DNA of 64,000 bases, taken from the NCBI GenBank assembly GCA_022496185.1, contig WTXG01000013.1, positions 372,001-436,000 on the forward strand, written 5' to 3'. Made by a program: the position numbers and the translations under genes. The stretch comes from Multifurca ochricompacta. Lineage: Eukaryota > Basidiomycota > Agaricomycetes > Russulales > Russulaceae. The notes beneath the pieces are model-generated. The model made no database searches and was not told the origin of the DNA. It saw nothing but the letters and a program-made list of their open reading frames with translations. Below, one piece after another: positions 9,976 through 21,300 of this stretch (position 1 is the first letter of the stretch; every line of letters starts with the position of its first letter).

Positions 9976-11705
9976 CCAGATGTCGTAGTTCCTTTCAGCA
10001 GGGGAGAAGGTCTCGGAATAGTACGCCACTGGGTGAAGCACTTGTGCGGCATCTCTCTGATATAATACTGCCCCGTTCGCGAAATGCGAGGCGTCCACCT
10101 CTAGTTCAAAGGGGTGGCTCAGATCTGGTTGGATAAGTACTGGTTCTGAGCCGACGAGGTTTCTAATCTGTTCAAACGCCTGCTGCTGTGCGGCATCCCA
10201 ATGCCATGGTACATCCTTTTTCAGTAGGTCATTCAGTGGTCGCGCCATGCCCGAAAATCCCTTGACGAATCGTCGGTAAAAGTTACAGAATCCGATGAAT
10301 GATCGGACATCCTTGACGCAGGTCGGCACGGGCCACTCCCGGATTCCCTGTACTTTTACGGGATCCATGTGCACTCGTCCTCCTTCCAAGATGACCCCTA
10401 GATACTCAACACTCCGTTGTTCAAAGGAGCATTTGGCAGGTTTGAGGTAGAGGTCATGTTCATGCAGTATGTCCAGTACCTGATGTACCCGGCGTCGGTG
10501 GTGGTCCAAATTATCTGCAGTGGCTACTAGAATGTCGTCCATATAGACCACTACTTCTCCGGTGAGAATGAGATCACGGAAGATGTGATTCATCATGGCC
10601 TGGAACGTTGCCGGCGAGTTTGTGAGGCCAAAGAACATAACATTAGGCTCGAACAACCCTTGATTTGTTTTGAACGCCGCTTTGCACTGGTCACCTTCCT
10701 TGATCCTGACGTTGTTATAACCCCATCGCACGTCCATCTTTGAGAAGAGGGACTTATCCCTCATGGTGTCAATAAGTTCGGAGATGAGCGGTAGGGGGTA
10801 AGCGTTTTTCACGGTGTATGCGTTAATCCGCCGATAATCCTGAACTGGTCGCAGCTTGCCATCCTTCTTTTTGATGAAGAAGAAGGGTGAAGCGTACTGC
10901 GACTTGGATGGGCGAATATATCCTTTTGCCAAATGTTCTTCCAGGAACTCCGTTAATGCCACCTGCTCAGACTGGGACAGTGGATAGATTTTGCAATCTA
11001 TTGCTGTTGGCGTATCAGGGAGTAAGTCTATGGCGTGGTCCCATGGTCTGGGAGGTGGAAAACGCTGGGATTCTTCCTCGGAAAACACCTTCCAATGCCG
11101 ATGGTAGGCACTCGGCACTACATTGCTGTATGTCTTTTCCACCTGCCCTTGTATTGCCTTTTGGGCTAGTTCCGACGCTTTAGTGGCGTAACAGCGTCCT
11201 GGGTCTTCTCTTCCCGTGCTCGTGGCTTTTATCATTGGGTGTCTGACTGCATAGTCATATCCTATCGACATGATGATAGTGGGATATGATTCTTTATCCA
11301 TTGTCGCGTCAGCCCAGTTGATCTTGGGCTCAAACGCGGCAAGCCACGGATATCCTAAAATAAGATCTTCATCTCCCAGGTCCGTAATCAGGAAACGAAT
11401 GTTCTTCATGGTTTCTCCAACCTGGACCTTCAGATCCGTGTAATGAGTGATCTTTCCAGCGCGATTGGCTGTTCCGTCAATGTTCCAAATGTTCTTTTCC
11501 TGGGGAAGTGCCAGCCGTCCCAGGCCCATTGTTTTGATTAGTCATGGGTGAATAAAATTGTCTGTGGCTCCAGAGTCCACTAAAATATCTCGATCAGCCG
11601 TCCTCTGTGTAGTTTCAAAATGGACTGGTATTTTCAATGATTTGAATCGACTAGCATACACAGAGGTAACATGGAGTGCTCGTGCCCAGGCCGATGGGTT
11701 TGAGC
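9971..11705 (-). pseudogene. pol: Element C pol, 5' half: protease, RT, start of RNase H
   Basis: Minus-strand pol upstream of the B insertion. The frame opens in -1 relative to gag at about 11710 and reads through the protease motif VDSGATDNF. It meets TGA at 11542-11544; element B has CGG-type arginine context here, so a CGA to TGA change is plausible. The rest is open from 11529 to 9971. It shows RT with YMDD (VVVYMDDILVA near 10540), a connection domain, and RNase H starting LEVDASHFANG, up to YDIWD where element B interrupts. The short tail in the B 3' LTR is an artefact of the junction. Confidence 0.93.
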
Positions 11706-13217
11706 CTAACAAAAATCCTTCTTTGCAAACGCCTTTTCTACTAGTATGGCGCGCACTTCCTCACTCTCCTTCATCATGTTGGCCCATATATCCTGAGCCT
11801 TCTCTTCTTTTGATCGCTTGTCCACGGCGGGGGGGTTGTTCTGAACGGGGTGTTCCGGTGCCACCGTGGCGACAGCAACTCGCGCTCCCTTCTTGGGGCA
11901 GTCCCGGGACATATGTCCCAATGCTCTGCAACGGAAGCAGCGTCCTTCCTTCATTAGTGTCTGCCGCTCGTCTTCCGTAAGTGCTGCCCGAGCTCGGGCC
12001 CGATCTGCAGAGGTATCCATAGCGTTTGGATCCCTCTGGCTGTGTGGTGCGGGCTTCACTCCAAACGCTGTCTTCCACTGGTCTCGGGTTTTTCCTTTTT
12101 TGGTGTCAACTCCAAACCTTGTCTGGAAGTCAAGGTAGTCTTGTTGCTGCCTCCGAGCAGCATCAACCCAAGTATCCCAGTCGTGGGGGTGGTGAAACTG
12201 AATAACATTTTTGACAAGGGGGTTGGGTAATCCTTGTGAGAAGAGGTCTAACGTTGCCTCTTCGTCTGTGTCATAGCCGGCTCTGTTGGCTAGACTTCTG
12301 AACTTGGCGACGTACGCGTCAAGTTCTCCCTTCTCCATTCTGAGGGACTTTAGCTCCTGGGCTGCCTTCTGCTTGGCCTGCCCATCCGTGAAGGCATCCT
12401 TAAACCGCTCAGCGATGGTCTCCCAAAGACCTTCACTAGTGGTACGACGCCCACTTTCGACTTGTTCATTCAGCCATTCCAGCTGTTCCATGGTCCAGTC
12501 GTCAACCGCGTCCCCCCGAATCAGGGAAAGGAACAGATTGGCTCGTTGAAAAGGATTGACAATCTGCGGGACGTCATGGTTGAAGTTTTTAAAGGTTGTG
12601 AACTCCAACATGAATTTTTTGCTTTGTGAGCGGTCCCCAGTGAACGTTTGGGGAAGCACTCCTGATAATCGTCCAGACGGGGGAGGAATATTTGGTGGTG
12701 CCGCCACTGGGGCTGGTGGGGTGGGGTCTGGAAGTTGGGCGGCAATGGTGGACATGTTCTGGTAAAACAGGGTGACAGTGTCGGTGGATTGTATAGAAAT
12801 CTGGGGAGTTGTCAAAGCAGGGGCTCTGAACGTGACAACTTCGGGTGCAACTGGGGCTGTAGACGATGCTAATACCAGTGCTTCTTCGCTATGTTCTTCT
12901 ACGTACTCCTCTGGTTCGGAGTCCGTGACAATGGCCGGGGGATTTTCTCTCCACGGGCCTAATCCAAATTCAGGTGGGGCAGGTCTGGTTGTAACCCAAG
13001 AGTTTCGACTGTCCGAGTATCGGATACAATACCAAACTCTCTTCTCTTCGTCGTATTCTACCAGTTGGTATCTTCCGTCGTGATAGACATAGTATCCAAA
13101 CTCGGACTCGAAATCTTTCCAGGCGGCAGAGCCAAGTACTTGCTGTGAAAGATTATTCTTGTCTCTGCGTTCGATGAGTTCTTCCCGAAAGAGGGTCTGA
13201 CTGCGGCTGGAAGCCAC
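11706..13217 (-). CDS. gag: Element C gag, intact 503-aa frame
   Basis: Uninterrupted Gag reading frame and the better reference for this family. It has an N-terminal region rich in acidic and Pro residues, a capsid-like core (LEFTTFKNFNHD, NLFLSLIRGDAVDDW, then YVAKFRSLANRAGY) and a zinc knuckle CFRCRALGHMSRDC near the C-terminus. It ends in a basic/acidic tail (EEKAQDIWANMMKESEEVRAI). As in B, the frame starts with GTG and not ATG. The TAG at 11706 overlaps pol, which continues in the -1 frame through a TTTTTG stretch at the gag end. That fits -1 frameshifting, although no classic slippery heptamer is present. Confidence 0.88.
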   Translation of the reverse strand: MASSRSQTLFREELIERRDKNNLSQQVLGSAAWKDFESEFGYYVYHDGRYQLVEYDEEKRVWYCIRYSDSRNSWVTTRPAPPEFGLGPWRENPPAIVTDSEPEEYVEEHSEEALVLASSTAPVAPEVVTFRAPALTTPQISIQSTDTVTLFYQNMSTIAAQLPDPTPPAPVAAPPNIPPPSGRLSGVLPQTFTGDRSQSKKFMLEFTTFKNFNHDVPQIVNPFQRANLFLSLIRGDAVDDWTMEQLEWLNEQVESGRRTTSEGLWETIAERFKDAFTDGQAKQKAAQELKSLRMEKGELDAYVAKFRSLANRAGYDTDEEATLDLFSQGLPNPLVKNVIQFHHPHDWDTWVDAARRQQQDYLDFQTRFGVDTKKGKTRDQWKTAFGVKPAPHSQRDPNAMDTSADRARARAALTEDERQTLMKEGRCFRCRALGHMSRDCPKKGARVAVATVAPEHPVQNNPPAVDKRSKEEKAQDIWANMMKESEEVRAILVEKAFAKKDFC

Positions 13218-13223
13218 TGTGAG

Positions 13224-13234
13224 AGACTCGACTT
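13224..13234 (-). other. Primer-binding site of element C
   Basis: On the minus strand this is AAGTCGAGTCT, two bases inside the LTR. Its complement lies in the LTR at 13459-13469, downstream of a TATATAA (13497-13503). This is the same self-priming arrangement as in element B. Confidence 0.7.
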
Positions 13235-13236
13235 GA

Positions 13237-13821
13237 TGTTACGTCCGGTGTGAGATGTTCTGCACGACTTGTGCGACAGCTTCGTTCGTATGTTCAGATA
13301 AGAGACCAATAAGGCCTCTTGGAGTGTAAGTGGGTGAGTCAAAGCCAACAGGGCTGTTCCCGAGTGGCAATGTTAAGCGGAAAGTGCCAAAAGCACTGAG
13401 ACGATCGAGTCAGAGGTTTCAAGGGGAAGTCCAGAAGACAAACACCGATGTATTCAATAAGTCGAGTCTGAGGTCTACATTGTAGTTACAGTGGACTTAT
13501 ATACGTAATCGAATGGGTGTCTACGAGATAAGAGAACGGAGTCATGTGGGCCCAAATATACGAAAGCGAAGGGCGTAAAGCCTAGCTTCTGATAGGGAAC
13601 TAAGTAAGTGTCCGGTCGTACGATAAGGGATAAGAGATAAGGGAAAAGGAGTCAATCATAGACAAAGCGAGACAAACAGAGACAAAGTCAATCATGGGAA
13701 GGAAGTAAAGCACGTGACGGATCCCACGATGGAGACGTGATCTGGTAATGTAGGGTAGGCGGCAAAAAGGGGTTGTCGTTGGGTAGGAAGAAAAAGACGG
13801 GAAGAGACGGGGTTCGTAACA
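13237..13821 (-). repeat. 5' LTR of element C
   Basis: 585 bp on the minus strand, TGTTACG...CGTAACA ends. It is clearly related to the element B LTRs but diverged by many substitutions and small indels. Right-flank sequence TTCAG (13822-13826) would be the target duplication; its partner is off the window. Confidence 0.92.
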
Positions 13822-16121
13822 TTCAGGGTCCTTTGGGTCAAAATGTGGAGACTCGCTGTATGTGGATATGAGCGCCTGAGTTGCCAAGTTGATGACATGT
13901 GCAAGACAGCTCCAGAGCATCATTAATCGCTGAAAATTGAAAATTGCAAAACACTCACTTGATTTTCCGCTTTCACCAATTGTATTTTTTGCCAGTCACG
14001 GCCCTCAAACGCGCAGCCACTTCCTGCATCATCGTAAAATTGCTAGATGCGTTATCACATGTAACGTGACCAATCTGTAATCTATCAGTGAGTGCAAGGT
14101 CACATACAATATGTATCATGACACCAGCTAGCCTACCTTGTGGGTGACGCCGACCCGTTTGATAACTTTAAATAGGGCTTGACCCAGCCGCTCACCATTG
14201 TGAGCATTGTTAACTTGTGTGAAGCCAAGAAGGCCACTCTTGAGCTCCCACTGTGTCGGTGTCGTTTCCTCAATCCAGTGGCCAGTAACTGCAAGATAGC
14301 CATCTGTGTTTTCCGCTTGCCATGCATCACATGTCAGATTGACTTCCCCAGTGACCGTCGGACCCTACACAATATAAGAAGGTAGAACTAATTATCTAAG
14401 ACATGTACTTACATTAAGCCGCGCCTTCAACTTCGTCAGATGGTCCTTGAACGTGCATATGATTTCAGCCTGCGTTGACTTTCGGCCTGGGACTTTCACA
14501 CCATTTGTGGCGCATGCAGCAATATTGATCATTTCTTTAAATTTTGGATGTTCGAGGGCCTGTATTGGCTACAAATAGAAACAGTCATATTAAATGAGGA
14601 CAAAACTCAAAGAGCCTAGCTTACCTGATCACTTGCAACCAGCCATTCAATTGCAGCCCGATGAAAAGTCTTATCAGTATATGGAATAACCCGCTCTGTG
14701 GGTTTCTTCTCCCGAAGGTCGTGGTCCAGGACTCGGGTTACAAGTTCGGCAGCCGCTTTGCGCTTTTTGATATCGCCCGGTAGTTTGGATTCATACATAG
14801 CACCTTGAGCCCATTTCCGGTATATTCCCTATAGAAAAACTATAATAAGACACGGTGGAGAGTAATAGCAATAGACTTACTGAGTGGTGCGCCTCCAGAT
14901 GGCGGCGTAACGTTGTAACTTCATTAACGAGGCTCTTTTTGTCTCTGCAAGAATTGATTTCATTCAGGAATATAAAAAACTGAAGTATGAGGTACATATG
15001 GGCAGAGTTTACAGCGGCAATATTTCTTCATCTTTCCATTGATGGTCTTCACAACAGGAGACTGAAAAAAGTGGTTGATGTTGCGTCGTTTATCTTCACA
15101 TGATGGTGCATCTTCATCGATTGGCTGGACATTGACATCCAACAGAAGCCCTTCATCGTCGACATCCCTTGGATTTCCTAATGATGCACATGTCTGCTTG
15201 GCTGTGATGACATACAAGTTCAGAATGGAATAATGCTTTTTGAACAATTACACACCTGTGGTAGACCTTTTATCATTGTCCACTTCATCCTCACTACTTG
15301 TGTCCTCGTCACTGGTAATAGTATGCTTTCTCTGTGAATTTCTGGTGGCACCAAGTGTAATATGTCGCTTTTTGGCTGCAGCACAGGTGATTGAGAATTT
15401 TATTTGAAACACAAAAAAGACTAAAACGTACGCGGCTTGGGCTGGTCATTGCTATCCTCATCTTCTTCAGACTCAATGTAAATACTTGCATTGATGTTAC
15501 GTTTGGGCACAGATGTTGGTGCAGAACCTATGGTCTCGACAGAAGTGTCTCTATCAGTGACAGATGTGGTTTCTTGGGCCCATTGTGAATGAAACTCCTG
15601 CACTGCTTTGCGTTGGAAAGATAGTTCGGGCCGTGCTGCGTTGTTGGCATCGGTCAGCTTTGAGGTCGGGGCAGTTTGGCGTGATGGTCGTGTTTGGACA
15701 GTTGGATCGGCATCAGAACCACTAGTAGGTGGATATTAGCCACGAGACGAAATAGCTGAAGATGTGTGAAAACGTACCGAAAATGTTTGAGTTCCGTGAT
15801 TAGTCGCTGTAGTTTGATCTCAACAATATCCAATGGAAAATTATCCGCCCAGTCAATTTTAGACAGATAAGAACAAACACAACCTAATCCAAGCTTTCCT
15901 TTGCGAATATATTGCAAACGGCCAGAGGCATCTCAGCAATCCTCCCCAAACATAGCATCAAAACACCTGTTAAATGTTTCGTGAGCCGTCCCCCGTTCCT
16001 TTGTATTCATGACACTCCAGATCTTATCCTCCTTCGTGCCTTGTTGGACAGACCGTGGTAAATTATTTGAGAGGGTGGTAATAGCTTTGACAAGAGTCTT
16101 GATCTCTGAGATTGTGGACAT
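13822..16121 (-). pseudogene. hAT-family transposase relic, cut by element C
   Basis: Minus-strand, intron-containing transposase from ATG at 16119-16121 down to the element C insertion at 13822. Pieces in order are: an N-terminal segment (MSTISEIKTLVKA...), a region with a BED-like zinc finger (CRCKLCPY near 15010, then TTLRRHLEAHH near 14900), and the hAT block with KLPGDIKKRKAAAE and FHRAAIEWLVASDQ (14620-14790). A segment ending in CLAHVINLATQA at about 13880 is typical of the hAT catalytic region. An in-frame TGA at 15933-15935 (CGA to TGA would be a CpG change) interrupts the first part. The rest of the catalytic domain and the dimerisation domain would lie left of element C, outside the window. 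Confidence 0.8.
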
Positions 16122-16199
16122 TTTCACAGACTTGAAGCGTTGATTTGGAGGGGATCGAGGGAAGGAAAAATCTGATTGAAAAAAACTACACGAGTTGTA

Positions 16200-17160
16200 C
16201 ATATATATGCAGGAGCTCCTGCAACAAGAGATGTGTTAGACATTTGTGGTTGAGGGCGGATATCGCTGTCAGAGTGAACGTATCGCAAAACTATATCGAA
16301 GTTCGAAATGCCATGATGCAGTGATAAACATGTTCACGTGACCTAAATCATCCACTTCGTGTTCAGATATGTACGATTGCTGTCCCAGATGCGCGTTTTC
16401 TGCATTCCATGTCGTGGAGACTAACAGAGCTGATTTGAGCTGCCCAGAGTGCCTCGCGTGCATGTTTACTCAAGATCTGACCCTCGCAGTCAGGAGAGCG
16501 CCGGACGATGCGTCCACCCCGCACTTTTCGCGCGTTACGCGTTTACAGAACTGCCCTATGCAGCACGGACATTGTGGATACTCGCGGACACTGTGTCAGT
16601 AGATAGAACAATAGGTAATTACCAGGATAGTCTAACAATAGTCTAGAATGTATTCTAGAGGGTGCCAGACCGCGCAAATAGACCACACGTAACCAAACAA
16701 GACACAGTAGTATGGAGATATGCTCTTATGCATCCCATAACTGATTGTTGTCTTATTTTACATCAGACGCATGATCCGACTTGGCACTTCATAGGATAAC
16801 AGTAGATATGTATATAAGACATCCTATAACATGCTGCAGACCCCATCGTGTCCTCTTGGGGCTGCAGGTGGGTTTACATTGTATCTAGGCATAGTAGGAG
16901 CTGATCTTGTCCTCTTGGGGCTGCAGGCTCTTGGTATTGTCAATATAGGTGTATTATTGCTGTACAAGCAGGGCTGTTCGTTGCTGACTACCTCAAACCT
17001 TACGTGTGCATCAATCTCCGCATTCTGCGCAGCTTTTGACAGGCATTTTCATCATTTTCATTGTCTACTTAATTAAGGACGCTTTTTATCATCTTATCTA
17101 ATATTTCCTTGTAATCGGGATTGTTGCACCCATTACAATTGCTATTGTTGCTAAAATTAT
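16200..17160. other. Intergenic region, no gene recognised
   Basis: No convincing coding frame. It contains a 20-bp direct repeat (16849-16868 and 16908-16927) and a TATATAA-like site near 16812. It may be the 5' untranslated and subterminal part of the hAT element. Confidence 0.5.
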
Positions 17161-17164
17161 GGTC

Positions 17165-17312
17165 AAAAGCCACAGCCTGAGCCGGCGGCTTTGGCTTTTA
17201 GCTACTCTGAGCCGGGCCAAAGCCCTTGCTGGGCCGTCACAACGGCCCGGCTTGGCCCCAACGGCCCGCTTGGCCCAGCTTCCAGCTTTGAGCCAGGCCA
17301 GGCACATCACTA
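17165..17312. repeat. GC-rich GCC/GGC repeat block, possible hAT terminus
   Basis: Dense variants of GGCCCGGCTTGG in an otherwise AT-rich region. Read on the minus strand, the block begins TAGTGATGTGCC at 17312. That resembles the start of the second block at 18237 (TAGTGTTGTGACGG) and hAT-type termini. It is upstream of, and oriented like, the transposase relic at 13822-16121. Confidence 0.45.
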
Positions 17313-17574
17313 TATAGAAGGCACTTACACTTCAGAGGTTAGAAGAACTCTGAAGTGGAAGAGACAAAACAGACACCCTTATATACCCCAAGGGATGGTC
17401 TGTGCACACTGGGAGTAAGTCCACAGGTGCGGACAAAGTCCAAACAATAAACATGAGGGAGAAAGGCCATTGGCCACTACAGAAATCACATGTTACATGG
17501 TGTATCAGTCAGCTACTGCGGAATGTGAGAAAGAAAGTAATAATGATAATGTAAAAAGTCCGAGACTCCGGTAT

Positions 17575-18086
17575 CTAATCTAATCTACAAAGTAGCTAAT
17601 CTAATCACCTGATGCCTGAAGCATCACCAAACATCTTCTGTGTTCAACATTGGATTCTGATATTTCTGATACCCCCTCACAAAACTGAGTCAATGAGTCC
17701 CCAATTTGAAATGGGCATAGCTCCACAGGTTTTGATCAGAATTACATAATCATCATTGCATTACATAGCCCTTATCTTGTACCTTTTATGGTATACCAAG
17801 ACTTTGTTTATATTTGTTTTGGTTGATGCAATATTCAACAAACAGTGCAAAAGTGCAAAACATTGACTCAGTTTTGTGAGGCACTGTAGGTACTAGTGAC
17901 TCAATATAGACTTCTACTACAAAGACTGAGCTATTTGCTATACAGTCTCCTACAAGCTAAAATAAGACAATTTATGTTACAGGAGTTAAATAGGAGACAT
18001 GATATGGCAGAAGGCTAAAGCAGTGGCCAGGGGTTGATATAATGTAAACTACAAGTCCTTCAGAAAATGCAGCTAAAACTTGATTT
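17575..18086. other. AT-rich, CG-free intergenic tract
   Basis: I see no CG dinucleotide from about 17572 to 18087 and no coding frame. The tract lies between the two GC-rich blocks and could be the inside of a small non-autonomous transposon or decayed repeat. Confidence 0.5.
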
Positions 18087-18094
18087 GACGCTGT

Positions 18095-18237
18095 AAAGCC
18101 GTGGCTTGGGCCTAAGCCGGGCCTAAGCCGGCCGGAAGCCGTCGCTACGGCCCAGGCTTGAATTTTGAAAAGCCTGAGCCGCCAAAAGCCGAGCCTAAGC
18201 CGCGGCTTCAGGCCGAGCCGAGGCCGTCACAACACTA
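18095..18237. repeat. Second GC-rich repeat block, possible hAT terminus
   Basis: Repeats of the type AAGCCGGGCCT and GAGCCGAGG. On the minus strand it begins TAGTGTTGTGACGG at 18237. It has the same orientation as the block at 17165-17312, so the two look like two separate 5' ends and not a pair of inverted termini. It lies about 85 bp upstream of the NLR start. Confidence 0.45.
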
Positions 18238-18320
18238 TCGAATCGTAACCACTACGCATTGGCTGCGTTTCATTCCCTCATTCCCTCACTCAATCACAAT
18301 CATCTACTACAACATCAAAA

Positions 18321-21300
18321 ATGCAATCTAAATCGTCTACACTCAAGGAAACCTTTCGTAGGGTCTTTTCACCGCCTAGTGGCAACAAGCAACCAGGTCG
18401 TGAGTATTGTTTAGTACTAATTTTTCTGGCCAGCTTCAGACCCATCCTCTGTAGCTGTTAACCTTAACTCTGACCCTGACTCATCGGAGCTGATCGGAGC
18501 GGGCAGCGACATTGCAATGAATGCTATTCAAACTTCTTTGGCCGTTCTAAAGGAAGCAAGTGCCTTGGCGAGCAAGATCCCTTATATCGCTCCCATTGCG
18601 GGCCTCTTACTACAAGTGCTCCAAATGCGAGATGTAAGTACCGTGAAGCTCCTCCGACCATCGCCTTTACTGATGAGCACATGTCTAGGAGGTGAAACAA
18701 TTCAAGGGAGACTGGGATATAGTTATGCAAAAGGTGGCGAATGTCGCGAGCGTCGTCGTCGACGTTGGAGAGTCGGCTCGAATGCATAACCTGAACGAAG
18801 AAGACCTCCCGGCTGATCTACGAGATGCATTACGATCCCTCCAAAGGTGCGTCTTATTTCCTCGTCGCCGTTCTTCTTCCACGATCTAATCGAACGAAGT
18901 GACTTACATGGGATTGAGGGTGCGCTGAGAGAGTGCGCCGATGTGAGAGGGATCAAGAAGATCATTCTTCGTGGTGATATGCTACGCAAGGTCAAACAAT
19001 ATGATGTGAGGTTGTCTAACGTCCTTCAAGTTGTTCAGGTGTGCCCTACATCGGTCGATGAACCCGAAACGAAACACTGATTACTACATTCGCAGACAAG
19101 GCTAGCTTTCCGAATTCGTCTAGCACAGATCGTTCAAGATCGTCAAGTAAGTAGCACACAGATCTCAGGTAATACTGGGGATTGACTTGTCCAATAGGTT
19201 ACTCACGCTGACCTGGGCGAGATCACCACGTGAGGGTTCTTGCTTCTACCTTCCGCGCTGTCATGTATTGATCTGCGTGGTCCAGTTCCGCGACACAGGA
19301 ACCAAATTCACCACAGTTGTTCTTCGGTCGTGATGCCGAACTCACCCAAGTCATAGACATGATTTTTTCCAACATCCGCTCTCGTCCAGCCCGCATCGCC
19401 ATTCTAGGACCTGGTGGCTATGGAAAGACCACCCTTGCTAATGCTGTGCTCACGCACCACCGTATTCAAGAACACTACAAGGATGCCAGATATTTTGTTG
19501 CCTGCGAATCGGTGTTCTCATCTGGGGCTCTCTTGATCGAACTTGCGAAGGCACTTGGCGTCTTGCACAGTGGTTCAGATGCATCTTGGCCACACATTCG
19601 TACCAGACTCAATGCAAGAGAGTGCATCCTCTGCCTTGATAACTTTGAATCACCTTGGGACCAGGATGGCAACATCCAAAGCTCTGTTGAGGAGTTACTA
19701 TCAAGGATTACAGAATTACACTATGTCACTGTGTTGGTCACAATGCGGGGCACTATTCGGCCAGCCCGGACCCAGTGGACACGCCCCACCCTTGCCCCAT
19801 TGAGGACCCTTGACCATAATGCTGCCAAGGAAATCTGGGAGCACATTGCTGATGACTTTGATGCTTCTGCAGAGGAACTTATAAAAGCAGTGGACCATGT
19901 TCCTCTTGCTGTTAGCCTGCTGGCTCATCTTGCACAGGCAATATCATCCACATCACTATTAAAGGAGTGGAATGAAAAGCACACAGGGCTTGTTCAAATG
20001 AACCAGGGGCACAGATTATCAAGTCTTGAACATTCTATCCAGTTATCCATTAATAGCAAAAGGATGAGAGCTTATCCATCTGCCAAGGGATTACTTGGAG
20101 TTCTCAGCATGCTACCAGATGGGATACATGTCAAACAGTTGGAGAGGTTTCAAGCAATTCTCAATGATATAAATGTCACCTTAAACCTACATGTTCTCCA
20201 GCAATGCAGCTTAGTAACAGTAATTGGAGAAAGATACCAAACACATCCAATTATTCGTCACTTTTGTCATAATCAGGGCTTTGTATCTTCAAAGCATGAA
20301 GGCTCCCTGGTTGACTTTTATATCACCTTGGCATCCACTTATCCATATAAAGCCCAGCCTCATGAGCATGCTGAGATGGTCTTGGAGGTGAATAACACCA
20401 AGGCCATACTGTCTAGTCTTTTAAAGTCAAACTATGTGGATAAATCAAGGCTGATTAATGCCATCATTACATTCATGGAGTTTCAGACCAGCATTGGAGA
20501 CCTTTCTGATAAGCTGATCAGAGGAGCTATAGAATTTGCACAACAGCAGCATACTCTCAGGTCATTGCTTATTAGATGTCTTGACAAGTGGGGAAGAGTG
20601 TACCAGTTAGCAAGTGACATGAAAAATGCACAACTCAAAGTGCAAGAAGCAGAAAAGCTCTGTTCATTGGGAGAAGAAAATGGTGGTTCCATACATGCTG
20701 ACATACTGTCACATCTTGCTGAAATCTACACATTTCAATATGCATTTGATGAAGCAGAAGCTGTTTATCAAAGGGCTCTAAAACTTGATGAGGCCTCCAA
20801 TGACACTTTAGGTCAAGGAAAAGATCATCAAGGGCTTGGTGACTTATATGAGATGCTCAACAGGCACAATGAAGCAGAAGCATCATATCTTAGAGCTTTG
20901 GAATTCTACAGGGCTGCTGATGCAGTTTTGGATCAAGGGAATGTCTACAATGGACTTGGTATTACATACCAAAGACTTAATAAATTCAATGAAGCAGAAG
21001 CTGCATTTCAAAGGGCCTTGGAAACTCATGAGGTTGTACATGATATCATATGGCAAGGAAATGATCATCAAGGACTTGGAATTGCATATACAAGCATGAA
21101 TAGGTTGGATGAAGCAGAATCTTCACTCCAGAAGGCATTGGAATTGCACAAGGCTGCCAATGTGATCCTCAATCAAGGAAATGACTACAGCAGACTTGGA
21201 GATCTATACATCATTAAAAAAAGGCTTGATGCTGCTGAGAACTCATTTCAAAGGGCCCAAGAACTTTATGAGGCCGCAAATGATCTATTGGGCCAAGGAA

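Larger units (their letters stand above)
1..13821 (-). mobile_element. Element C: Ty3/Gypsy chromovirus, minus strand, split by element B
   Basis: An older chromodomain-bearing LTR retrotransposon read on the minus strand. Its 5' LTR is at 13237-13821, gag at 11706-13217, the 5' half of pol at 9971-11705, the 3' half of pol at 776-2518 and a third ORF below 702. Its other LTR lies beyond the left edge. The pol frame stops inside the RNase H domain at 9971 and resumes at 2518 in the same codon context once element B and one CTATC copy are removed. It is degenerate: a TGA in the protease region (11542-11544), a one-base loss in a G run near 2044, another near 965 in the chromodomain and one in ORF3. 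Gag is still open. The sequence beyond its right LTR is a hAT transposase, so C itself inserted into an older transposon. Confidence 0.93.

Noticed and set aside
16849..16927. 20-bp direct repeat (two copies, 59 bp apart)
   Set aside because: Only two copies and no gene or palindrome around it; not enough for a functional claim.
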